DNA of 64,000 nucleotides from Bombyx mori (lineage: Eukaryota > Arthropoda > Insecta > Lepidoptera > Bombycidae), in contig NC_085116.1 in NCBI RefSeq assembly GCF_030269925.1, forward strand, positions 8,060,001 through 8,124,000, written 5' to 3'. This document shows positions 42,556 through 54,500 of this stretch, piece by piece. The stretch's first letter is position 1, and every line of letters begins with the position of its first letter. The position numbers and the translations under genes were made by a program. The notes under the pieces were generated by a model, which worked only from the letters and a program-made list of their open reading frames with translations, had not been told where the DNA came from and ran no database searches.

Positions 42556-45500
42556 ATGGATGACGAAATTAAAGAAAATAGGAGGAATAAACCACAGCAA
42601 AAGTTTTACAAACCTGGTAGTGGGCCTCTAAGACGTTCAAGATATGGTTTGGACTGTAAAATGGATCCTAGCGACGTAAATAATAGTTCCAGAAGATACA
42701 ATACGCTTTATGGCTCTCACAACTCGGTCAATGATGATTTAAGTGATGCATATAGTGAAGGATCAATGACCAATGTACGCCAAAATCACAAGAAGTCTGA
42801 ACAACTGTATGCTTCTAAGCCCGATCATATTTCAGAAAACAATAAATGTCCTACAAAGTTTGATAATTCTAGTCAGTTCAATAGTAGAAGATCAAGCACT
42901 ACAAACAAACAAAACACAAATACAGGGTATTCTAGAGGCTCACCGAGGCAAGACAGGTCTTACAGAGATTATCAAAGCAGAAATAGTAACAATCCTAATA
43001 GTGGTAGAAGCTTTAGACAAAATTCTGAAACTAGATCTGTATCACCAAGTGTTCATGAGCACAATATTACTGGGCGCAATTATGATCGTGACAGTAGAAG
43101 TATGGAGACATCTTCTGGCCGTCACGTTCCTGCTTCTGGAGGTAAACCACCATCTGGAAGAAGAAATTCAGCAGGGTATATGTCTGATACATCAAGACCA
43201 AAGTATATGATAAACTTAGAAAATTTACCTCCAAGATTACGAAAAAAATTTCTTGAATCATCTGGTCATCATAGTTTTGAAAATGTTGATCAAATTCGCA
43301 AGGAGCAGCAAACATCAAACTATTCTTTACAATCTCATAATAATGATCCACTTCATTACAATACAAGCACAAGTTGGTCTCAAACTTTGCCATCACGAGG
43401 TAGAGGGCGATTGAAAGATGCTGACAGTTTTGATAGAGAAAAATTTATAAATTCATACTTGAGAAATTATGAAGTACGTACTTCACGACAATCAACTCCA
43501 AGTAATTCTTACTTGAACTTGTATGAATCTCCGCAGGATCTTCAAGATTATAAAAACGAAAACCATTATATGATGACCAGTAGTATCGAAAGTCAAAATG
43601 ATTTCATTAGTAATGGTAATACTATGATATTCTACTTATCATGTCTCTTAAATGATTTTGAAAAACATTTTTATTTTTCACTACAATAAATTCCTATTAC
43701 CACTTTCATTCCAACACAGTTGCGTTATTTTAAGTAATTATTTGAAAATTAATACATTAAATAATGGAAATCTGATTAAAAATATTTTGCAATTTTACTT
43801 CAGCTTCACAAAATGGTACAAGCAATGCATCAGTTGATGGTTCGAATATTCATTATGAGAAGTCAAATCATGAGGAAGATAATGATTGTAACGGTCCAAC
43901 TATGTCACAAGTGACAAAGCAACTAGATTTGACGAGTTTAGTAAGTATTTGTAAGCTAATTGCTAATAATTCCTACGTTTTGAATATCATATAACAGGTA
44001 TTCAAATAGAATAAAATAAAGACCCACAAATTTAAAATCACAATAGGTTAAGAAATTATTCAGTTTTCACATCTTTTATCTTTTTATATAAACATCATGG
44101 TGTGAATATCTTTTTTGAGGACATGAAATATTTTGCTGCCTATGATATCAGTCACACAGTATGTGCAAAGGTGTTTTTAATAGTACCTGTAGAGTGAAAC
44201 AGTTGTAACAGATCAAATTTCATATTTATGTTTGTTGATCTTGACAGCTAGAGAACTTCAGCCCTCTTGGTGTTATGTAATTTTATTTTTATTTTTTATT
44301 TGCTTAAATGGGTGGACGAGCTCACAGCCCACCTGGTGTTAAGTGGTGACTGGAGGCCATAGACATCTACAACGTAAATGCGCCACCCACCTTGAGATAT
44401 AAGTTCTCAGGTATAGTTACAAATTACACACAGTTAATTGAAGCAGTGCTATCAAATTAATTCACAACATTAAAAAAAAATACTATATAGTTTAAAAAAT
44501 CACTTTTTATAGGATTGGACCGAGGAGGTAGAAAAGAATATAAAATTAGATGATATTTGTGACACATCAAGTAGTTTTTCTGAACAACTGAAAAAGTCAA
44601 ATATTGATGAAGTTAGAACATCGGAACCAAAAGAGTCCAAAAGAAAATCGAAGCGTAAAGACAAGAGGTATTAATTTATAACTTTACATTATAAACAAAA
44701 AAAGGGGAATATATCATGCCATTTTGGTCTCGGTCATTTTGGTAGAATAATAATAAGCTTGTTTTTGGTAGAAATATATTTTTTAGAACTACATTTGTCT
44801 TTACATTTTATATTATGTGCTTTCAGTGCATTATATAGACATGACTGCATGGTTACTACACATGGTCTGAAGATTAAATTTAATGTATGCTAGTAAATTA
44901 AAAACAATGTGCTACACAAATGCTGAAATATCAAAAGATCAAATCTTAAATCTCTAAAATTTACTATTTACAGTCATGTAGTCTTACATGAGATTCGATG
45001 AAGAGTCTCGTATAAAAAAGTTTTCAGTGTACACTGCTTCTCTAAATCGTAGTGCCAATCATGTTCATTTAGAAATATCAAATTTAACATGATCTTTTAA
45101 GGATTTTGGGTTTAATTGATTTGAAGGAGTTCCAGCAGGAGCATGCGAAATTCTGATAAGAGAGAAAGGGCTAGAAAGGACAGTACTGCCAGCATACACC
45201 ATGAACTAGAACATTCCAGAAAAGACAGTAATGTGAGCATTCATCATGAAGCAGTACCGGCTTGTTTGAAGCGAAGGGAAAGAGAAAGACGAGACAGCCA
45301 CAGAAGTAATCGCTCATCAAATATAGGAAATAGCAGAGATGATCTGGACCGCTGGCGTTCTTTGCGTTCTTATAGCAGAGAACAAAGTACTGAAGGGTAT
45401 GTATGTATAACACAATCCATTGACCATAATTACATAATATGATAACACAAACAGATCAATAAAAAAAAAGTTTGCTTGCATAAAAAGATTTAACAACAAA

Positions 45501-48500
45501 GTCTAGGTGGTAATAATATGTTTCTAACAATGTTGTATATAGAATATATTTATTAGAATGTCTTGTAGTGAATAGTAAAAATACCACGACCACCCAATTA
45601 TTTAATTCAACTATAAGTCATTGATACCTCAAGAATTAGATTCATTTTAAAAAACCTTTTTTATAATTTAATTTGATAACATTAAAGCTTGATGTCAATG
45701 ATTACAGCATGACGTGAATTCCGTCACCCACACCGGTCACCGTCCTCCCCGTCGCTTGCGACGAAGGGCTCGACGAGCGAACTAACCCATAGACACAGCC
45801 CAATGAGTTTCTCGCCGGATCTCCTCACTGGGTCGCGTTTCCGATCCGGTGGTAGATTCTGCGAAGCACTGCTCTTGCTAGGGTCAGTGTTAGCAACTCT
45901 CCGGTTGAGCCCCGCGAGCTCACCTACAAACGTTAGGGTGAAGCTGAAATAGCCTCTCAAGGCTATGAGCATAGGTAGGGGAAAAAAAAAGCCACCCATT
46001 TTGAGAGGGTCGAAATGTCAATGGCATTGTTAAACATATGCCCCCCACCTCAAGCCGGAATGCTTCATGGCAGAAAAATCCAGTATGTTTGTACCTACCG
46101 AGGCAGATTGATAATGTGCCCAGTAAATTAAAGTTGGCGATCGCAGTATGTTGTATAATACTCGAATGCTACTATCAATTATATGTTCTATTCCTTAGTC
46201 ATCTTTTTCAATACCCATGGGAAGAGATATGGTGCTATTCTAGGCCATGCGGCCATAGTGTATTGTATCCAATTATCACGCCCAATGTAGTGTCAATGTT
46301 CTTCTGTCAAAACAATATAAGGTTTTTTTCGTATATAAAATTAGTAATATTCATTTCACAATAGATCGCAGCACATGCAATATTTATGTATTTTAGGATT
46401 TATAATGTAAATAATATTTTCGAAATTGTTTTGTCGAATCAATAAATATAAAAATGAGTACATTATAGCATAAGAGATGTGTTTGCTCGTTAGCGGCGTA
46501 CCCTCTTCCTACTCTGTGATTTGCAACCTCACTCAAATAGGAAAACATATTTTTTAGGAGAATAGTTTCTCAATGTAACAGCCGAGATACATCAACAAAC
46601 CGCGCTACGAGTCCTAGAGATGGTGATGGATTCCGCGTACCATGTGCTGTCAGCAAGTCGGCCGCCTGGTTATCCTCTCAAGTAAGTATTACGTTAGGGC
46701 TTAATTTCAGCCAGACGACTTTGGTATCTCTGTTCATCTATATTCATACGTGAAGGAGAAACTTTGTATCCCTTTTTACGAAAATTGCGCGGACGGAGGA
46801 GTATGAAATTTCCCACACATCTAGAGAATATAGAGGAGTGCAGAATGCTAATATTTTTTTAAATTATGCCTAAAATATAGATTAAATCAATAAAAAAAAT
46901 ATTACACACACTAGGTACCATGTATTTGACGCACACACGCATGCATACTATATAATTATTGTCAAAGTTTGTTCTTGACGTCTGTGGTCAAATTGAGAAT
47001 AGATTAAATATTGTTTGTCTTTATTAATATTTTTCTATAGTGTAGTCTTGGCGAAATTTGTGATTATAGAAGTATAATAGTCTTTGAAAATAGAATCATA
47101 ATAGTGTACAAACTTACAATTTCAATTAATTATAATTATAGTCGAATTTCGACTACTGCGGGATCACTAGTAGGAGTAATTACCTACCACATTTATGTTG
47201 AAATGTTTGATAGAAATTTATCTATTATAGCGGAAGAATAGCGTCCCCTGTAACACGCGTACAGGCAGCAGTGAGCGCGGCCGCCGGTCTCCGGGCGGCG
47301 GGGAGGGAGGGGCCGGGGAGGCGGGGGGCTCGCGACGTTCGCGCCGCCGTCTACAAAAACGTCACGCGCGGCACGCCGACCCGCCCGCTCCCCCTCCCGT
47401 CGCTTCCTCTTCCTCCGCTTCTACCAACTGGAGAGAGGAGATATTAGAGTCCAAGCGACACAATACTCATGAAAAGTCAGTCCCAAGTTTGGTAGTTCGC
47501 ATTTTTCTTTACAGGCTGTTTTATTACGATTTTCCTTAAGAAAACAACAGACTATACTTGAGAGCTTATATCTCAAAGTGGGTGGCCCATTTTCGTTGTA
47601 GATGTTTATGGGCTCCAGTAACCACTTAACACCAGGTGGGCTGTGAGCTCGTCCACCCACCTAAGAAAGAAAAAGACTATAGAAAACATATTATACATTT
47701 TGTTGAATTGAAAAGTAATCGACCCAATAATAACTATTTCCGTCACTTATTAGTAAAGCTTTCTGTATTTCCTTTGAATACAAGCAGTTTTAGTTTGAAT
47801 TGCAAACTAATTAACAGGAATTAAAATTCTTTATTCGTTGGCTTATCAGGCACCCAGAACCGACAAACCAAAGGAACAGAATCAACAGTGCTAAACCAGA
47901 GAAATCAGAATCGTCCACCTCTCATCCTGGTCTAATAATGCTGCCTCAAAGCTCTATATCAAACCTTCAGAAAGAATTAGGGTGCGTAATTAATACTATA
48001 CATAATTGTGTCTTAATTTAACAAAATTTTTATAACCTTTTAATGTTAATTGTTATTAAATTTCACAGACGCGGAAATACAGGAGAAAATCATAAAACAT
48101 TATATGACCATCAGAATCCGTCTAAACCGATCATAGTACAAACTAGTCCTTCAAAAGTAGACATGCGTCTTGAAAGATGTAAGTACATTATAATAATAAT
48201 TCTGAAGTCCCTATTCCGTTCATTATGGTGATAAATCTGTTGGTGGCAGAGCGTGTTGTGACCCTATTATAGGTTGTTATCAATCAGTGTTCTGTCTGTT
48301 TCTGCTGAGGTAATAATGCGTTCCGGTCGAAGGTCGTAACATGATGATGAGAATTTTTTCGATTGTGGTATGTACCTATGGACTTTAACCTCACAACATC
48401 AGGAGAGCAGTGAGCTTGTTTGCTTGTCTAATAAATATTTTTGATTTTTTATTGCTTAGATGGATGGACGGGTTCACAGCACACCTGGTGTGGTGCTGGC

Positions 48501-51500
48501 GCTCATAGACATCTACAGCGTAAATGCGCCACTCACCTTGAGATATAAGTTCTAAAGTCTCAGTATAGTTACAACGGCTGCCCCATCCTTCAAACCGAAA
48601 CGCATTACTGCTTCACGGCAGAAATAGGCAGCGTGCGGACTCACAGAGGTCCTACCGCCAGTAAAAATCAATGTATTGTTGGTATTGTTTTAGCGTAAGG
48701 TAAATCATACTCTATTGTCCACGGTATAATGATGGTTTTTAGGTATAAAAGAATCTTCGGTGCGTGGAGCGATGTCCTGCGACAACAGCGACGCGGCCCG
48801 CGGGGACCGGCACCGCGCGCTGCTGCAGGAGGTGGACCGCGCCGACGCGCTGCTGCAGGCGCACATGCTCAGGGGGCCGGCCGCGCTCGCCGACCATTGG
48901 ACCGATGTCATCGAAACGAGGTAACTAAAGCTCTACAATATTGATTTCAAATCATACGGTAGTATATATCGTGACAGAAAAAGGGTATTAAATACAAAAC
49001 TATGCACGAATAAAATAGTATCACAATACTGTTTTTATTTATTAACTAGCGACCCGCCCTCGCTTTGCTTCGGAATGTTACGACGGTACGATATAACCGC
49101 GGGTGACGCCGCGAGGCGAAGCTAGTCTAAAAACAGTAGCCTAAGTTACTCTTTATATCATCAGCTACCCATCAGTGAAAGTCCCGTCAAAATCAGCCGT
49201 TCCAGAGATTAGCCGGAACAAACAGACAGACAGACAAAAATTGTAAAAAGTGTTATTTTGGTGTACATACCGTATATATATATTCATTCATTTGCATTTA
49301 GTAAAAAGCGGCTATTTCAATATTAAAAACAGACACATCAATTTATATGTATAGATATAGCTTAATTAGTAATAGCTTTTATCTAAATCGGTTTTGGAAT
49401 AACACTAGACATTTCTCAGTTTTGGACTTCACTGTGTACAAGGATAATTGGTGGTATTGAAAAAATGTGTTTTAAATAGTGATATTATTAATATATGTAA
49501 TGTATGAAAACATTAAATGTCTTCTTTTTGTTTCAGATCATTTTTGCAAAATGCTCTTCAAAGACTGCTCATGTCCGATCTCAAATACTGTCAGGCGGAT
49601 AACGTGGAGCATCAGTTTTGGAAAATTTTATATTATAATTTCATTGAGGCCTTAAGAAAAAGTTTTTCTCAAGTAACGCCCGAAGTCAAGACGAAAGTCG
49701 TTAATTTGATCAATATTATAATAGAGGAAGGGAATACATATTTTGAAAATTTAGTGCACACGTTGGAAAAATGCTACAAGTTCAACATTGATGATTACAT
49801 AAACGATAATCACGTTCTACCGCCGAAAGGGCTGGGTTACGTCGGACTGGCTCTAGTCTCAGTGCAAAAGTTATATGTTTTCCTCGGTGATCTGGCGCGC
49901 TATAAGGAACTCGTAAATGAGACCAACAATTACGCGAAAAGTAAACTCTGGTACACCAAAGCGCAACAAATAAATCCCAAGAACGGACGACCCTATAACC
50001 AATTGGCGATCCTGGCGATATACTCAGTGAGTAATCTAATTAAATGCACAATCGTTCGAAATTTGATCTTATCGCTGATATCTCAAGATTTAAATTCATT
50101 TTATATATGGACTATATTTTTTTTATTTTTTTTGTCAATAAATCTGTGAAAGGCAATTGACTATTTCTAAACTTTTTTATTGACCAACTAAAAGTTATTA
50201 AAAAAAAGAAGAAGAAAATTGGTTAACAAACATTATACCTGTTTATGTGTAGGTATATATATAAAGTCATTTGATATTTGTCTCTTTATTCGCGAAGATG
50301 GCCGAACGAGGCTACAGCCACCATGAGATATAACGATAAAGTTACATTGCATTAACAATCATTGAAACTGGAACGCGTTATTAGTTTATGAGAATTAGAC
50401 AAGACAGTGATATTAACTTAGGCTGGCTCTCAACTCATTCTACCATCAGTGTTCAACAGTTGATTCCAATAGGGTTACATGTTAGGAAACAATCGCATAT
50501 TCATCTTCTGACTTCATAAACGGCTGAAAGTATCTTAGCGTATAAGTTCATCAATTCTTTTCAGTTATCGATTTCAGCTCTCATTGCAAATTGTAATTTG
50601 GTTTCAGAGAAGAAAACTAGACGCCGTGTACTACTATATGAGAAGTTTGATGTCATCGAATCCTTTTCAATCTGCCAGAGAGAGCTTATTGTCACTTTTC
50701 GATGAAAATAGAAAAAAGGTGACCAAATATTCTAGTAGAGCGTTAGTTTATTAATTAAAAAACATATTTAGACAAAGTATGTATAGTATGTTAATTGTCA
50801 TTATTACATTAGATATGATGTGAAGTAAAGTTTTAGTAGTTATTTGCTAATTTGTTAAATGTACTATAAATCAAAAAGGGTTTTGTTCAAGTAGTCGCTT
50901 TTACTTCATTATAATTTAACAAGCTATTCGGAATGCACTTCATTATAATTTAACAAGCTATTCGGAATGCCTAAGAAGAATCAAAAAATTTAGGGCGTGC
51001 TTTTTTCTAAACGTATGTTCATCGCACAAAATTTACGAAGTATTATTAAACCAGTACTTAATGTATTAAAGATAAACTAGGAAAAAAAAGTTTGCTTTGT
51101 CGAGCAATCGGGTTAAAGAGCACAGGAGCACTGTTAACAAACAATTTGTTACATTGATTGTTTTGAAATCGATACATGCTCCTAATCCCACTGAACGATC
51201 GAATCGATTATACAGAATCGTATGCATACTCTAAGCAGTAATTGAATTTTTAACCTTTTTGCAAGCATACATAATAACTGAAGAGTGAAACATGCAAATA
51301 AGGTTAATAAAAAATGATCTTTTTGCATGGCCTATCATCACATTGTTTGTTAACAGTTTTTAAACCAACTTTTTGTTACCAAAGATTAAGTCTTTTTCTC
51401 TACTCTGCATTCAATTTTGAATTTCGCGAGGAAATAAGTTCCGAAGATCTGGCGGATCGCGAACGAATTTTCAAAGAGTTGCAAAAATGTAAATGCTACG

Positions 51501-54500
51501 TTTTGTTAGTTCGTCGATTATTTCGAGATATTTTGTTCTTAAACCGTATCAATCGTACACCCATACTATCTAGATTATCAATATCGCTTAGCTCTGTATT
51601 AAAATCAGCCTTTTTATGGCAACATTTTTAAACAGTATGAAGCGGCTGAACGTAAAAGGCGTGCAGCAATAGAAAAAGCGAAAAGCAGCGGCACTGAAAC
51701 TGTAGCCGGCACCGGAGGCGGCACCGGCGGCGACGGCGGGCGGCGCGAGGTGTGGCTGCGGCCCGGTGACGTCACCGCCACTCCGCGACAACCTGTCATC
51801 GACGAGCAACTGTCCACGATGACTTCTGTTGAGGTAACTGTGTCTCTTACTAAGATGCACGCGGACAGACGAGCTATAGAACTCACTAATTGATTATTGA
51901 GTCATTTCGTGAGGGCAACATTAATTTGAACAAATTGTTAGTCTCAGTTTAATAGTAGTAGTAATAACGAAGAATTCATGGTTTGAATTTAATTTTTTTT
52001 ATTTGCTATAACATCTTATCTATAGTTCCGCTCTTTTTAAAGTTATGCTTACACATTTTTTTTTCTTACAGTTGAACAAGAGCTTTATAACGAGCTATTT
52101 ACATGTTCACGGGAAATTAATAACAAAAATAGGGTGAGTGATTGTGCTATTCGCAAAATTTATTACTTTATCCGAGTTGATAGTAGTTTAATTTAGTGTT
52201 TAAAAAAAATCTTTATTAATGTAAATCGAAATCTATTTTGTCTACTTTATTTCTTCTAGCTGTACTTAAAATTAAAACTAAACGTAAACATATTTACACG
52301 CGACTTTCAGTTTTTCATTTAGATTATTATTAGTTTTATCATTAGGATTCCGGAGTTTGTATAAACATAGAACAATAATAAATTTGGCCACACCGTCTGC
52401 ACGATCTTTATACGCGTGAGACTGTCGGCACTGTAAATATGAATGTACTCAGAATTGACCAACAAAATGAATTACTGAATTGGCAAACGATCGGGGTTAA
52501 AATAAAAGAGTAATAGCTCGCGCGTAATTATTTGCTTAACATGAAAATAAATGACAAAATAAAATCAGGGTTTACACTATTGTGTTATTCAGCTTTATTT
52601 ATTGATACCAGAATGGAAACCTTTCACGAAAGTGCCGGCCTCATGTTGCGGCAGTTCCGCACGCTGTTGCACCGACAGCCCCTGCCGATGCCGGCCGCTA
52701 GACTCCTTCAGTTGACCGCACTCAACATGTTTGCAGTTGAGACGACCGGTTCCACGTATAAAGGTAACGTTAATTTTTACGATGGAATAATAACATTTGT
52801 TCGCTTATCTCGTGCTTCAGAATTATTATAATGGTATGTGTGTGTCAATTGTCTACAAAAGCAAAAAAAAAAAATCCCGTGTGGGCTTATACAGGGTGTT
52901 CCAATAAAATTGTTTCACTTTGAATATCCCGCCATTTTAACAGTTGTCATGAATCAAGCTGACACTATCTGCCGGATGATAAGTAGAAACTTCGCCAACC
53001 AATGTTTCAACAAAGCATTAAAAGTTCACTCCCAAAAATGTGAACATTTCGCGGTCACAGTTTGCAAAACTAAAGCATTTCTGGATCGTCGCAAAGCACC
53101 AATTGTGAATTTTGTGGAAAAACATGAAGTCCTGCGTCAAGTTTAGTGATGTGAAGAATTTAACTCTAACGCGTCGATCAAGAACAACGGAGAATATTGC
53201 TGTTGCGGCCTATAGTATTGAGGAAAACCGAGATTTGTCCATTTCTCGTCTATCTTTAGAATTAGCATTCCACAAATGATATTACGCGGCTACGCCGTAT
53301 TTTTCATAAAGACATAGATCTTAAGGCTTTTAAAGCTTAGTTCAAATTAGGTCTTTGAAATGCATTAAACTGAAACGGAAATTAATCGCAATGGGCATTG
53401 GAAAATAGGGTCATTGGACCTTACTTTTTCGAAAATGAAGCTGGAGCAACTGTTACGGTTATCGAACAATGATTTTGTATAACCGTAATTGAAAGATATT
53501 GATCTGGGCGACGTTTATTTCCAATAAGACGGCGCCACGTGCAACAAAAGTAACGATACCATAGCTCTTTTAATGAAAAGTTTTCTGACCGTGTGATTTG
53601 GAAGAAATGATAAGAATTCCCCACCGAGATCTTGTGATTACCACTTTTTCACTTTTTTCTTTGAGCCTATGCCAATTCATACACTTTATTTTTGTCGTAG
53701 CCTACAATCGATTATAATCGAATCGAATCGGGTTATAATCGATTCAAGGCCACAAAGATGTCCGAATTTGCGATGGATTTTTTTATGAAAAAATTTGTCC
53801 TACAAGTGTAATGATCACGTTGGTCATTTGACTGATTTTGTTTCCCATTATGAATGGCATACCATCCTTTTTACAATTAAATAAATATCCTATGATATCA
53901 CTTACAAATAATCGTTTTTTTTTTACATATCAAAATGAAACCTATCATTAGATGACCCTACCACGACTAATTACGCAAATAGACCGTTTTACGCTGTAAC
54001 CATTTTGGTTCATCGGTAATATTGAAGATATGCTGCACATATAATTTCTATTATATATTAAGAGATTTATTAATAGATATAGAGATAGATTAAAAATTTT
54101 TAAATTGTAATGTTATGGTGGTGTTTATATTAATAATATGACAATTTTAGGCAATTCCGGTGATAAAAATTCAGTGTATTTATTACTGTTAATTTGTATT
54201 ACACGTATTACGTGGTACTCATATTAATGTTTTTCTAAATTATCAATTTATTAAAAACGATATTCAAATGTTAACATGTAACAAAATCTTAGTCGTCCGT
54301 AAGTGACCATAAAGTGTTTTCGGATAATATTTATAAAGAGCTCTCAAAGCTTACAAAAACTATAGAATTTATCAAACCCATGGTAACTGTTCAACGTCTT
54401 CCTGTAAATTTTAATAGCAAAAGATCACACGCAGGGGACGGCAATTTACGTAATAGTCGTAATGTACCTACCTACAATGCTTTCTTGCCTATGCTTGGCG

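Noticed and set aside
51314..51631. Open frame before Smg6 exon 12 that might be an extra exon
   Set aside because: Joining exon 11 (ends 50718) directly to 51636 keeps phase 0 and matches the SMG6 protein (RKK then YEAAERKRR). The extra frame has no similarity and is not needed.
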